Part shown: in pieces, positions 1-12,489 of the stretch | How positions within the stretch are numbered: position 1 is the stretch's first letter | Layout: each line of letters begins with the position of its first letter | From: Spongilla lacustris | Lineage: Eukaryota; Porifera; Demospongiae; Spongillida; Spongillidae | Reading direction: 5' to 3' | Assembly (NCBI GenBank): GCA_949361645.1 | Contig: OX442418.1 | Coordinates: forward strand, 4,111,771 to 4,175,770 | DNA length: 64,000 nucleotides | Notes under the pieces: model-generated | What the model saw: only the letters and a program-made list of their open reading frames with translations | What the model was told of the DNA's origin: nothing | Database searches by the model: none | Translations under genes and position numbers: made by a program

Positions 1-455
1 GCTATTGGTAGTAGATGGCTACAACAGAAAAGTCTTTAAAGGCACAATTGTTGGTGAGCCATGCTGAGCATGTTGGTGTATGTTTTATAACTCCTATATA
101 CATATTATTACAACTCAAATGGTGTGGAGCCAGGAAGAGAGAGGTATGTTTATTTGGTACTTGTAAAGTACTGTGTATTCCTCAAAGAATTATATATCTC
201 ATTGTGGCCTCCAAAAGGCTGATATTTTAAGCTCCAATAAGCCCACAATGATGATTTTAAAAAAATAGCATGCAAAGAATAAAATTACACTTGCATTGCA
301 ATAATGAAAACAAATCGAACCAACAGCCTTACCACCTAGTGCATTGGAACCACTAAAATATATTCCCCAAGAACCATGCCACATATGTACACTGTATGTC
401 TTCCTTGAAGAGGGCATAATGAGCCTGTACTGATTGTCTTGATTTTTGTTTTCAG
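1..455 (+). other. intron of the Roc-COR-Death gene
   Basis: No coding signal is seen. The stretch ends in a pyrimidine-rich acceptor directly before the first visible exon, so it reads as intron. Confidence 0.6.
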
Positions 456-3219
456 ACGACTCTATGAAGAGGCCATGTCCAAGGGGTATGTTGAAACATC
501 AGTCATCAAGTGTCTTATTATTGGAGCAGCTGGTGTTGGTAAGACACATCTGAAACACCTGCTTTTGAAGAAGGACCCTCCAAAGCAGCGTGTCAGTACA
601 GGATTGGCTGACAACCCTGTTCGGGCACTTCAGCGATCACTGGTTGGTGTAGGTGGACCAACAAATGATGACTGGTTTGTTGTTGAAGATGACAACAAGC
701 TAATGGATATAACAGCAAATGAAATCAAAGGTGATGTATCAATGACAAAATCAATGGCTGACGTGGTAAGAATTCTTCCAAACATGGTACCCAACTCTTC
801 GGATCCACCTAATGATGAAGTTGGCATTGGCCATCCCACACCCGCTGAAGTCAGTGGTACCTCAGACAGCACTGTGCAGAGCGAGGCTGTAGCATTGGAG
901 TATGATATGATCCGTCAAATCAGCCAGGCCTCCACAGGTAATTGTATGTTTGATATCAGTGACCTTATCTGTAAAATTGCCAAATACATGTATGCAGGCA
1001 AAAAGAAACTGCTTGGTGCAAAGTGGATCCAATTAATTGATAGTGGGGGTCAGTGTCAATACCATGATATATTTCCATTGTTCATTGGGGAAAGTTCAGT
1101 CATTATATTTGTTTTGAAACTGTCCGATGAGTTGTCATCACAAACAACCACTGAATGCTATGGAACAGATGGCAATCCTATAGGAAAATCATACCAATCA
1201 TCCTTCTCACACAAGCAGATTCTGCAGAACTGCCTTCAGATTCATCAGGATAAGGATGCTCATATCATGATTGTGGGAACTCACCAAGACCTTGAACACC
1301 AGTGCAAGGAGACAAGAACTGAAAAAAACAAAACATTGAAATCACTGATGAAATCTACCATATCAGACAGAGTAATATATCCAGATGAGTCATTTAAGGA
1401 GATGATATTTGCTGTAAATTGCAAGGATCCTAAAGAAAGTGACAAAACTGTTGGTATGCGCCTACGAAAGACAATCATTTCCTATTCACAGGTAAAAATG
1501 GCAAAATTGCCACTTGCATGGTTTGGACTAGAGATTGTACTGAGAAGGTTATTGGGCCATCATGGAATCCTGAGTGTTGAAGACTGCAAGGGTTGTGCTA
1601 AGCAACTATGTATTGAGGGAGAGGCCTTTTCTGCTGCATTGCACCATCTTGTCCATTATAACCTGTTCTTGTATTACCCAGAAGTCCTACCCCAGGTGGT
1701 GTTCTGTGATCCGCAGGTGATTCTCACCAAACTAACTGAGCTAGTGCTGTATCACCAAAAATTGAGGGATAATCCATCTTATGGTGATGTTTGTATTAAA
1801 GGAAAGTGGACACGATTCAGAGATCAGGCATTATTGTCTGAAGAGTTCCTGTTGAATTTTCCAGAGTACTATGAAAATGGTCTTTTCACTCCACAAGATT
1901 TTTTGCTGTTGCTAGTTGACCGACACGCTGCTGCTAAGATCAGTAAGGAAGAGTACTTGATGCCAGCACTATTACTCCACCTTGAACCTAACCAAGAGTT
2001 TCGGTGCTGCAAGCCTTCTGGCCATAGTGCCTCCCTGATGATCACTTTCAGCTGTGGCTGTGCACCCAGTGGTCTATTTTGCTGTCTTGTGGCCCATCTT
2101 CTATCACCAAAAACCCAATCCCCTTGGAAGGTGTGCATGGAAGAAGATCACCCACTGTGCCTGTATCGCAACTGCATTTCATTTGAACAGGTCAATGCTC
2201 CAGGAGTTGTGACTCTGTTTGACAGGTTTTTTCATTTTGAAGTGTGTGTTGATAAGGCTTCTAGTGAAATCTGCAGTGAAATCAGAAGGTGTCTCCATAG
2301 TGCTATCAAGATGGCTTGTGTGGTCCTTAAGTATCCAGAAGTCCGACTGAAAGATGCCTTCTCATGTCCAGGGTCTGACTGTACTGAAGACAGTCCTCAT
2401 GTGGCTGTAGTGACGTATTCTGAAGTTTTATTGGCATACATGTGGAAGTGTAGCAGTAGAGCTAGACAAACAGGGTCGTTGAGTGAAAGCCAATTGATGT
2501 GGCTACCACCAGTGACATGTGAAGGCCTGTCTAAATCATGCAGATCATGGACAGATGGTGAGTTGATTGCATTGTCAAGCAGATGCACTTCATAGTCCCA
2601 TTGTCAAACATGCATTCTCAAATCAGTACTGTGACACACTGATTGACATAAGAGCAACAAAGTGTGTCATTTTGGCTTTTCTGCCCTACCTAAGTTCCCC
2701 ATCTACTGCTGTTCCCCTTGCGCTACAGTTCCTCTCGTACCTCTGTTCCACTTTTACCCATTAGATATTATTTTCACCATCTAAAACAACCTTTTGCATT
2801 GATAATTTTGCATTGCAGGTGGTGGAGATGGTGCTGACATCTTTTCAGATGTATCTGAAGAGTGCATTGGTGAGTTAGACTGTATCATCCTGAAGTACTT
2901 AACAAGTTAATATTTTTTCATAGATGAAGATGACCTTTTTGATATAATTGAGGATGTACTGGATGCAGCTTCTTTATGGAAGGAGCTGGGCCTTGCACTA
3001 AGGCTTAAAGTAGCCGAGCTTAATACCATTGGCACAAAGCATCGTGACGATCCTCGTAAGTGTCTTGGAGACACAATACTGGCTTGGTTACAGCAACACT
3101 ATGATGTTCAGAAGTTCGGGCAGCCATCTTGGAAACTTCTGTGCAAAGCGATTCAAAACCATGCTGGTGGCAATAACCTTTTGCTAGCAAGAAAGCTTGC
3201 AAACAAGCATCACTCATGA
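456..3219 (+). CDS. Roc-COR GTPase with C-terminal Death domain (3' part of gene)
   Basis: Three exons are visible: 456-2557, 2819-2869 and 2924-3219 (TGA). Each is bounded by AG acceptors and GTGAGT donors, and all phases agree (phase 1 at both internal junctions). The first visible exon follows a TTTTGTTTTCAG acceptor, so the true start lies upstream, outside the window. The large exon has a P-loop (GAAGVGKTH, about 523-549), a switch-like WIQLIDSGGQ (about 1024-1053) and a VGTHQD guanine-specificity motif (about 1275-1290), as in Ras-of-complex (Roc) GTPases. A COR-like stretch follows (from about 1440, LPLAWFGLEIVLRRL). The last exon encodes a roughly 95-residue Death-like fold (ASLWKELGLALRLKVAEL ... 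WLQQHYD ... SWKLLCKAIQN). Roc-COR-Death proteins are intracellular signalling scaffolds; the ligand and pathway here are unknown. N-terminal repeats (ankyrin or LRR) would be upstream if present. Domain calls are by eye. Confidence 0.85.
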
Positions 3220-3619
3220 CTTGTTGACAAGTATTACTTTTGCACCACTAAAATTTGTTTAACTTACATATATAAATCAATTGGTATGTTGCATGTTCAC
3301 CATTTATGTAATTCATTATACTGCTGTGTTTCTTCCAGAAACAGGTAAATATAAATGTTCTCTCTGAGAAGAAGCAAAACATCAAACGCAAGGATACAAG
3401 GCTAGAGTGAAATCATAACAAAAATTCATTATTGCCATGTGCTAAATACAGTTTGGTGACATCAATATTATTACCTTTAATTGTCCCACTGAGGGCAGGA
3501 GAATTTTTTAAAAAGATGTATAAGTGTTTAGTAGGTTGAACCTGAAGTATATCAAGTAGGATTGTGTTAGACTGGAAAAGAACACACAGATGCAAATCAC
3601 AATGAACGTTTCAACATCC

Positions 3620-4300
3620 TATTACATGCATGGTACATGGATGATGGTGCCTTTACTGACCAAAGACACTCACTTTGCAGAGTACTGACACTGCTTCAAT
3701 CAGACAGTAAGGCTTTATGTTGTTTCCAACCTGCCAAAATGAGTTGCTTAGACACCGTAGTCTGGAAATTTTTCCGTCACAGCTGAAGAAGTCAAATGTG
3801 CCCAATGTTGAGATCCTTGGCATTTCAATTGGAGACCTAGGCTTCTGCACATCTTTCATAGCTAGAAAATATGTAGAGGCCAAGTGCCTGCTTACACAGC
3901 TTGAAGACGTTGGTGTTTTCCATCTCCAAGTAGCCTTGATCCTTTTTCGCCTCTGTGGGAGTTTTCTGCAAACCAGTCCACCTTGACCAGTCGACACCTA
4001 CATGTACATCTCTCTTGTTAAAGGCCTTGATGCTATTTGATGCAGACATCTGCAAGACGTTTTGCCAATGCATGGGAGTGGATACCTCTGATTTTGCTTG
4101 CAATAAGCCCAGCTCAGCTTCAGCAGATCGAGGAGGTCTCGGATCATGTCCTTTGGTTCACCATTCATCTGCTGCATTCATACATGTAGCATCCATGTGC
4201 TCCTCAGATTTAGGTTCATCACTGATTCACCATCTTTCCAAGGCCATATAGGTTTTTAATTCTTCAGTTGCACCAGCTGATACTGTTTTCACTGAGACTC
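3620..4300 (+). pseudogene. REL-type non-LTR retrotransposon fragment (RT palm to thumb)
   Basis: Broken reading frames carry the reverse transcriptase active-site motif WYMDDG (near 3630-3650). Further on come GSFCKPVHLDQSTP, CMGVDTSDFA and RGGLGSCPLVHHSSAAFI, which match the better preserved copies at 11.2 and 24.1 kb in this window. Several stops and frameshifts make it non-functional. This is a 5'-truncated relic of the window's dominant retrotransposon family. Confidence 0.7.
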
Positions 4301-4758
4301 TACTTCAATATCTTCTCCATCCTAGTCAGAACTCTCTAACAAGCTGCATCATCATCTGTTCACCAATCTATTGAGTTCACCCCAAATGTCAATGTTCTGA
4401 CCAGCAAGACAAGGCCTAAGGAGGCAGCAGCAGAAGTCAAAGAGGCAAAGGGTCGAGCTGCACAGCACCATGGATATACCAGGTTCACCAAACTTCACTG
4501 GCCTGTGTGCATGATGTTCTTTACAGAAAGGCACATTAAAGCAGTTAGATGGACCTGAGGTCTTCATCATATAACTGCAAGCAAAATGAAAGAAAACATG
4601 GAGATGTCCTAAGATAGTTGAGGAGTTTGGGTTTAGCTAGGGAATGATGCAACAGGAGGTATGCATCATGATTTTGAAGGTATTTCAGCCTCTCCAAGAT
4701 AGTAGATAGTGATAGTAGCAGATATGTAAGTAGTATCTCGTATACATGTACGTGAGCC

Positions 4759-5060
4759 CTATAAGGCAGCATGTGCCACATCCACATATGGGAAAGATGG
4801 CTTAATGGCCTTAACTGTAATGGGAACTGTGTCTATTATCTCAGATCTACTGGGATTAGTTCTAAACTGCAGCTGACTTCTATTGCCTCTCTTTAACCAC
4901 TTCTCAATATCATGAATGATATCAGTTGAAACGTCACTCATGCAGAGATCCATCAAACACACATCATGAAGTAAGACAAAAAAAAGTGGATTACCCTGTT
5001 GGACACCTTCAGCTGATGGAATGATCTTCTCACCCCATCTGGATACTGTTAAATGCAATT
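4759..5060 (-). pseudogene. reverse transcriptase fragment, opposite orientation
   Basis: On the minus strand the peptide contains GEKIIPSAEGVQQGNPLFF, the RT motif usually seen as GVQQGDPLGPLLF. A segment ending in a RSEII-like stretch follows. It faces the fragment at 3.6-4.3 kb, so either two insertions are opposed or one was rearranged. No intact ORF remains. Confidence 0.6.
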
Positions 5061-5084
5061 AGAAAGTCCACTGCTTTATTAGAG

Positions 5085-6190
5085 CCAAGGTGATTAATAT
5101 ATAGATCCAAGCTGACATGTATTGATACAGCCATTTCCTTCGTAACAAATGGAGTCAGCAAAGGAGCCGAAACTGCTGTACATGCTGCAAGTTAGTGAAA
5201 CAAATATTTAAGTCAAAAATGGTCTAGGTTACTGAAACATAAGATCCACAACAGGATACAAATCCCTTTGTTTATAACCATACTTACTACCTTGCTTCTG
5301 ATCTTGTGTACTGTTACCTCACTGGAATATCTCTGATCTTTACCAATATAACTGAGCCAATGAAACCATCTAGCTGAATGTACTGACTGGTCATTGTGAG
5401 TTGATTAAACTCGAAGTATGAAACTCTAAATATACAACAGTCTGGGATGAGTATGAGATTATGTTGCTTATGAGATGGTATACAGAAAGGTTTACAAACA
5501 AGTATGCAATTGCCTAGATTATGGGTAATGGGTAATGCATGCACACAAAGAAGGCCTAGGGATGAGACTAGTGTTCACCTAGACAAATATTAACTTCTGA
5601 GCCAGAGAGAAAGTTGCATATTTTGATGACTAAGTTGCATAAAGAATAGGTACTGGACTAGTTGCAATGCCTGCGAATCATATCAAGTCTGTAAATGTAT
5701 GTTCATATTGACCAGGAAGTATATTGCATGCCTTGCAGCATGAAGCTGTGAACTGCAGCTTCCACTCCTTTGCTGACTCCATATGCAAGCTGACGTGAAT
5801 TGATGCCATTTCCTTCGTCACTTTGCTAATAAATGGAGTCAGCAAAGGAGCAAAAGCTGCAGTTCATTCTGCAAGTTAGTGAAACGAAAGTGAACTATGA
5901 TTATACATGTATGAAGCTCTAAAAATCAATTAGGAACATCTAGGTTTCTGAAACATACGATCCACATTAGGGCACAAAATTAATCCCTTTGCTTACAACC
6001 ATACTTACTACTTTGAGGCTGACCTTGTGTACTGTTACCTCTTCCTGTACTAGCAGAAACCATCTAGCTGAATCCACTGGTCATTGTTTCCAGAAAAAAT
6101 TATAAACATATAATTGCAGGTAAAGTAAGGAAAAGGTACTGAACTAGCTGCAATACCTGCAAATCATATCACGTCAGTAAGCATAATTAT
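5085..6190. repeat. diverged tandem duplication (about 680-bp spacing)
   Basis: The stretch around 5120-5450 recurs around 5790-6190: both hold GGAGTCAGCAAAGGAGC, CTGCAAGTTAGTGAAAC and TGTGTACTGTTACCTC in the same order. No coding signal is seen in either copy, so this looks like a duplicated repeat unit or relic. Confidence 0.6.
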
Positions 6191-6329
6191 GTTATTATTG
6201 ACCAGAGAAAAAAAACACAATGAAAAATACAGGCGCAATGTGGCTATAGTGTATCAGATGTCAATTACATTTATTAACATGGTATTCCACCAGTGCATAC
6301 CACACATTCACCGATGCGATAGAAGAATA

Positions 6330-6720
6330 ATCAGTGCTTGGTCCTCTATTATTCCTTGTGTATATCAATGACCTTCCTGATTGTTTGGTACCATCAGTCC
6401 AAGCTAAAATATTTGCAGATGACACTAAACTCTATGTTGCTCACTCTTCTGATTCAGTTTCACCTTTGTCCCTATAGTTGTCGAATTTATGTATGTGGTC
6501 TCAACTCTGGCAGCTTAAGATTGCTTTTCAGAAATGCAGTTTGATATTCTTTGAGCATGACTCTGCAAACAATTCTTACTCCTTGGGTGGTGTTGTTCTA
6601 AATTGGGTCTATGATGTTTGTGACCTGGGAGTTCATATTACATCTAACATTAAACCCTGCTTACATTGTGCTTCTATAATTGCAAAGGCTTTCCAAAGGT
6701 GCTCTCTTTAGCCTAAAGGT
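6330..6720 (+). pseudogene. CR1/jockey-like LINE reverse transcriptase fragment
   Basis: The plus strand reads VLGPLLFLVYINDLPD and then AKIFADDTKLYV: the B and C motifs of APE-type LINE reverse transcriptases (F-A-D-D active site). A stop follows before the thumb-like part (6478-6711). The FADD catalytic motif separates it from the YLDDG-type REL family that dominates the window. It is truncated at both ends and inactive. Confidence 0.75.
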
Positions 6721-6799
6721 CTTCGTATGCTCAATATCTGTACACTTTGTTGAGTATTCATATCCTATGTGAGACTCCACCCCCCCCCCCCCCCCCCCC

Positions 6800-7650
6800 C
6801 CCACCCATGCCTGCAGGTCACAGCTTGGTGACCCAGAGGATCAAGTGCAGTATACGGGCAGAATGGGCACATGGTTGGTCCTGATGTTTCCAACCCAAGC
6901 CACCAACTAATGGCCATCTGGTACCCATTTGACTCCAGGTGCAAGTCCAAACCAGGGGATAGCCGGAGGAAGCACGAGGAGCAGGCACTGACAGGAGGCT
7001 AGCTCTGTTAGCGTGGGAGAAAGATTTCAGCAAGATGTGGAAATGTTGTGCTTGGATCATTCCTGACAAGATCAATCGATCTTCTGGTGATGCTATTGGA
7101 GGGAGAGATCAGGATGTTGAACACTGCCACTGCCTGTTGTAGGTAAATGTTATCACCTTGCCAAAGCCAGGGAGGCAATGAAAGCTGCAGCAACATGATG
7201 GGAGAGGGAGCAAAGACCTATCAATAGACCACCAAATTTTAGACCAAGCTGTGCCTGGCTCCAGGCGTCATCAGAACATTGATTGCTGAGAACATTGCAA
7301 AGCACTGCTTGACCTCCTCATCAAAAGGCCTCAAGTGTACCTGAGGCCAGGCTGGGTGGGGTGACCCAAGCTTGCTATGTGGTCCATCTTGCAGAAGCTA
7401 CCACACATATGCAACAAGGCATAGCTGCTACCTGGATATCAAGTGCAGCAACATCCACTAGTAGCTTCCTGGACTCAGCACACCTCCCTGTGACTGATAA
7501 ACTTTGAACAGTGCAGATAATCCCCGATTGGAGCATATAGGATGTCAAGGTTATAGGTAGTATTGAGCACTTCACCTTTGGTGGGAATGATGTGTTGCCC
7601 CTCCTGCTGAATATCTCACACTTGGCCCAGTTCACATGTAGGCCCAGTGC
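6800..7650 (-). pseudogene. REL-type non-LTR retrotransposon fragment (thumb, zinc knuckle)
   Basis: Minus-strand frames contain LRPFDEEVKQCFA, then ISWWLGLETSG, CPFCPYTALDPLGHQAVTC and a following histidine-rich stretch: the CCHC-type knuckle that precedes the endonuclease in this family. Frameshifts and a poly(C) tract (about 6781-6802) disrupt it. Confidence 0.65.
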
Positions 7651-7659
7651 AGGGCCTAA

Positions 7660-8465
7660 CTCCTAAAATGCAGTACAGCTGGGCGGTGCCAGCCAAGGCT
7701 CCATGGTTGAGGTACCAAGATTGGAAAAGGATATCAGCACACTCCTTGTCTGCATCCAGGCATTATTATTATAATGGCAAGCTGAAGCACTCAATGTTTA
7801 CTACAAATTTAATAATTATTATAATTTTAAAAGGATCGAACAGCCTGTATTTGTTATAGTGATTGGCGAGGCCAGTGACTATTCGAAGAGTACAGAGAAT
7901 CGTTTCTTCTGATTAGTTAAAATAAAGTATACATGTAAGTATACATGTATAGTAAGTTAATAATTGAATACATGATAATACACCGGCGATGAACATAAAA
8001 ATTACATTACATCTAAGCTAGTTCGTCAATATGCATGAGGCATCCAGGGCGTCCCCAAAATTATTGTATATATATAATGATATCACCCAAATCAATGCCA
8101 TCTCCGATGTGCAGTCCTCATTACGTTACGGGGGCGCCAACCGCTTCTAGATTTAAAAGGCCTCCTGGCCGCCCTTTGCGTAGTCTTCGGAGTCTTTCAA
8201 CGCAAAAAGCGTCGTCCCCGCCTTCCGGGGCACCCATACATGAAGCCAACCTTAGCCGGTGAGGAAGAATGCCCGGGCTATCCTTGCAATTAACATCCAG
8301 CTGGCCTGCTAGCTGAGCTATTATAATGCTTGTGTGCTTACGTACATGTACATGTATATCAATTATACAATGACAAATTATATTGCAAATCTTACAGGAA
8401 TATAATACACAACACACACAATAACCTAAACGTTCTAGACTTGTGATGTTTATAATGGCGTGTTG
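7660..8465. other. no recognisable gene
   Basis: AT-rich non-coding sequence with TACATGTA-type octamers (about 7930-7950). Short frames show no family motif. Confidence 0.5.
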
Positions 8466-8469
8466 TTAA

Positions 8470-8840
8470 CCGGTGTCATAGTCGCCAATGACTCCCCTAA
8501 ATTTTGACTCCCCAGTCATTCGCGCCTAGGCATATATGACTCCCGGTAATATATGCCTAGGCGTATTTGACTCCCCAGTCATTCACGCCTAGGCATATAT
8601 GCATGACTCCCCGGTCATTCACGCCTAGGCCCCAGTCATTCACGCCTAGGCATATATGACTCCCCCTTGATAAAAGTGACTCCCGGGAGTTATTACAGCC
8701 ATAGGCATAATTAACTTCCCGTCGAGCTTTACCAATGTATATGATCCCCTGTTGTCTGCCTAGACAAAATTGATCGATGACTCCTGACTTGGGAAGGCGT
8801 TATAGCCTTAGGTATAAATAAATTCCCGTTGGTTTTTTCA
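8470..8840. repeat. CCTAGGCATATATGACTCCC direct-repeat cluster
   Basis: At least five diverged copies of CATTCACGCCTAGGCATATA followed by GACTCCC are spaced 30-60 bp apart. The same words return as the reverse complement at 13690-13800, which suggests terminal or subterminal repeats of one large element or of two related short ones. Confidence 0.6.
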
Positions 8841-9110
8841 TGCATCATCATGGCCATAGAATCTGGGCAGAGATAGTAAATAAAGGTATTTATGTATCTG
8901 TATAATCTGTACCATGATCTGAATATATAGCAAATGAATGAACACTGACAAAGACAAATAATATCACAGTCTGCTTGCTACTAACAACGATTGACAGTTA
9001 ATATACAACCACGATGCAGGAACTCTTTTTTGCTGAATGTTCATGCAGAGGAAATGGTACCACTGTTGGTATTGATCATACTGTATTACACTGTAAATTT
9101 GTAATCAGAT

Positions 9111-9873
9111 AAGGCTTGAAACCTGTTAGTTTTGGTTGTAACAGGTTATTAAAATTTTAAAAAAACCGGTCGGTTACCAGTCTAATATCTATGGTTGTTC
9201 GTTTTAAAATAACCGGTAATTTCCGGTTTAAAAATTAATTATCAATGATTTATGCATAATCTATGGACCAAAAGCTAAACCAGCGCTTTGCTAGTCGGGC
9301 GGGCCCTTTGGGTGACAATTAAGCCCATACCAAGATTTGTTCTGCTGCAACGGGGAGTGCAATCCAATCGGGTAGCAGTGGTAATACAGTATTATATATA
9401 AACGATATTCACAACAATATTGCGTGCTGAATATATGCTTTTCACCCGAATACCCGCCCAAACGCGGTAGTACATGTAAACCCGCCCGACTAGCATTTTG
9501 CCACATGGCAAGTAAGATGATATGGTCCACGGTGTATGACATGCTGTGCGCGCGTACACACTACTCACCATTAGGGTGAATAGAGGAGTTGTTATAATTA
9601 TATAATAAGATTGGTTGCTATACTTCTTCTCGGACCGTTGTTCGCTCTCGTCCGCTTATTGTTTTCTTGTGCCCAGCACTATTGCAAGTGTATAACTCGC
9701 GTGATGCCACTTGCTAAAATACCAACCGGTCGGTTGAGGTTGTTCAAAGTTTCTAACAACCGGTTGAAGCGGTTATTTAACCGAAATAGAACCAGTTGGG
9801 GCGATTATTTGATTCTCGCAATCGGTTAACCGTCGGTTAACCGGAGCTCCGGAACAACCGGTTTCAAGCCTTA
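9111..9873. mobile_element. AACCGGT-rich inverted-repeat element (MITE-like)
   Basis: The element begins AAGGCTTGAAACC and ends GGTTTCAAGCCTT plus one A. It is flanked on both sides by the 9-bp direct repeat TAATCAGAT (9102-9110 and 9874-9882), a probable target-site duplication. Subterminal regions hold many AACCGGT/CGGTTA words in both orientations. No transposase frame is evident in about 763 bp, so it is probably non-autonomous. A 9-bp duplication would suit MULE-like transposition, but that assignment is inference. Confidence 0.7.
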
Positions 9874-9919
9874 TAATCAGATGATTCTGGCAGTCTACAT
9901 GTGCATTACTGTGCATATC

Positions 9920-10340
9920 AAATGTATTCTGAAACGTTTGGTTTTGTTCCTCTTTACTGCAATGGATCCATGGGATGAGGGTGAAGAAAATGGTTGTAGG
10001 CAGTTCTGCTCAAAACAGGGCACCAAATGTTGACGAAGAATTTTTTGCTCAAATGTCACCTCCCCTAAATTTTCCCCCAATGCAGCATGGTAGGCAAAAG
10101 CATGGCAAATAACCCGCAGTCCACTCCTCAGTTTGCTGTTGAACGGGCATTGCTCTCACAGTTAGAGCATTGCTTTGGGTGGCTTCTTTGTAGATTGTGG
10201 CAATTTGCTCTTTCAGGCTATCAAATAAAACGTGGTTGAATCTGCTATCATACAGCCTGACCTCTCCTTCATGATAGCTGGTGGTCACCCAGTGGTCACG
10301 TTCAGGTACAAACAACACCTGTACAACTGCATATGGCAAT
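9920..10340 (-). pseudogene. Ulp1/C48-like cysteine peptidase relic
   Basis: The minus-strand peptide has DHWVTTSYHEGEVRLYDS, the catalytic His region of Ulp1-like peptidases, then SLKEQIATIY and AMPVQQQT. The expected catalytic DCG lies one frame away (VDCGLFA, near 10110), showing a frameshift. Downstream, FEQKILRQHLVPCFEQ resembles the C-terminal extension of such proteins. Host gene or transposon cargo cannot be decided. As written it is broken. Confidence 0.6.
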
Positions 10341-10344
10341 TATG

Positions 10345-11215
10345 TAATAAATTATATAGAATGTGCATTCATGTCATAAGGGCATACCTTCCTGACATGA
10401 TCCATCACTTATCAATGCTGGAGAGAATCCCTTATTTTGAAACAGTAGAGTAGACTGCAAACCAGCTAAATGTTGAAATTGCTTTTTCAGGAGATTTTGT
10501 TCAGTTTGAATGTCCTCATCAGTCAATGTGCTCATCAGTCAAATGTGCTCATCACCCAACATTTCGTTGGTTTCAATAATAGTTTTATGCTTGTAGCTGA
10601 GTGACAAATCTTTAATCCAATACGGACACTGCTGCAAAAAATTTGCATGAACAGTCAAATTTAACAATATACATGTAAGGAAACATTTGCACACCTTTTG
10701 CGATTTGATGACATTTCTCCATGAAGATTTATTTGAAGAATTCAATACAGATTTCATAAAAATTGATTTTAATGGGTCAGTCATTGTAAAATATGTACAG
10801 TAATAATAATAAATTTAGATAATAACATAATAATAACAACACTTACGGGAGACTCAACTTGACCCTGGTGAGGGCAAATGTTCGAGCTCTGCTGTCCCGT
10901 CCAATGTCCTTTCAAGACACCTGTTAGATAGTGTGTTACCATTATTTGTTACGTTGTGTTTATTGAATAATAATCAAATGTATAGTAAACAGAGAATACA
11001 TTACATAAGGCAAAAACAAAAATAGGTAGGACATGAGAGAACTGAGCACACATATACAGCCACACTTATTCTTGTATGCTGGGAAGTCCTATGCCATCAA
11101 CCATGTCCAATGCACTCCTCCATTTTACACGGGAACCTCGAAGACATTATAATAAGTTTAAATAATAATAACAGTCCTTTGATGAAGAAATAAGGCTTTG
11201 TTTTGCTTCCTGTCT
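10345..11215. other. no recognisable gene
   Basis: AT-rich intergenic sequence; I see no domain motif or convincing exon. Confidence 0.5.
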
Positions 11216-11219
11216 TGCA

Positions 11220-12250
11220 GTGGATGTCCCTGATTCCCATTGGCAGCAAGCACAGCTCAGTCCATGTTTTGGTGAACTAGGCTTTCATTCCCTTGCTCAT
11301 CACTCCCCTGCTACTTTCATCTCATCCCTCGCCTCTTCAGGACTGTGTAGCCCTGACGACATCCACATGCTGCAGGCTGTTACTTGCTATAACACCCAGG
11401 TCTCCTCACATGACTCTATCACAGTTGAGGCCACTCTAGCTTCTTCCCCTCTGCAGAAAGCTTTGTCTAAGAGGTTGGATATTCATACATTCCAGTCCTT
11501 GCTATCCTCCTCATCTCCAGTGAACAAGGCTCGAATCCTTTCCATCTCTGCCCCTCATGCAGGTTCCTGGATCTCTGTTGTCCCTTCCACTGGCTTGGAC
11601 CTGCACCTTGACAATGCTGAGTGTCAGGTGGCTCTTAGATGGTGGCTTGGTCTTGATACTTGAGGAGGTTCCTCTTGCCCTTTTTGCCCTGGCATCGCCC
11701 TAGACCCACTAGGTCACCAAGCAGCCTCTTGCAGACATGGTGGGGATGCAGTTTCATGGCACAACAATTTGCGTGACATCTTTGCTGACATTTGTCGTCG
11801 TGCTCACCTTTCTGTGAAGGTTGAAGTGGGATATGGCTTAAGTAGGGAACATTTCAACTCCCGTCCTGCAGATGTTCTTGTTCGAAGTTGGGACAGAGGA
11901 AAGCCTGCAGCCTTTGATGTCACAGTTGCCTCACCTCTAACTCCTGCTACTCTGAATGAAGCTAGTGCATCTGCAGGGGCAGCAGCCCATGTGGCTGAAA
12001 ACAGGAAGCATGCTGCAAATGATACAAAGTGCCAGGAGTTGGGGTGGTCATGTATCCCCCTGGCAGTCGAAACATATGGAAACTGGGGGAAGGAAGCAAA
12101 GTATGTATTTTCCCACTTAGCATCCCTACTTGCTGTTGGCCAGTCAAGTCCCAAACCAAAAATGGTTGCAGAAATTTATGGCCGCCTCAACCTCTCACTG
12201 GTAAGATCAGTGGCAAGGGCCATCATGGGAAGGGAGATGGCCCACAAATA
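11220..12250 (+). pseudogene. REL-type non-LTR retrotransposon, best-preserved 3' half (one in-frame stop)
   Basis: One frame runs from 11220 to 12250, broken only by a TGA at 11661-11663. It encodes the RT thumb (VDVPDSHWQQAQLS, FGELGFHSLAHHSPATFI), the WWLGLDT block, a zinc knuckle (CPFCPGIALDPLGHQAASC) and a C-terminal endonuclease-like domain with RPADVLV, AAFDVTVASPL, ELGWSCIPLAVETYG and IYGRLNLSLV. The RPAD ... D spacing resembles the restriction-like endonucleases of R2/NeSL/HERO-class elements; the exact clade is not determined. The 3' side ends in a TAAAAAA-type tail (about 12337-12366), as expected for a LINE insertion. The 5' part is missing. Confidence 0.75.
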
Positions 12251-12489
12251 GACTTATTGCAGGTGATAAATAAGCTTTACATCGTGCTAATAGTTTCATT
12301 TGTGTATGTTTTGCTTGTAATCGGAAAAATTAATTATTAATAAAAAATAAAAAATAAAAATAATAATACTGCTGCTGTATTTTCCGTGTATGCTTGTAAT
12401 ATCCATTATTATACATGTATATAATTATCATAATAATAATACACAAAACTTACACTAAAGAGTTCGATATGCACACTTTAACATCTATA

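Noticed and set aside
439..455. Apparent protein start at 439
   Set aside because: The codon is TTG, and the next bases are the TTTTGTTTTCAG acceptor of an intron. The exon starts at 456 and the real start lies upstream of the window.
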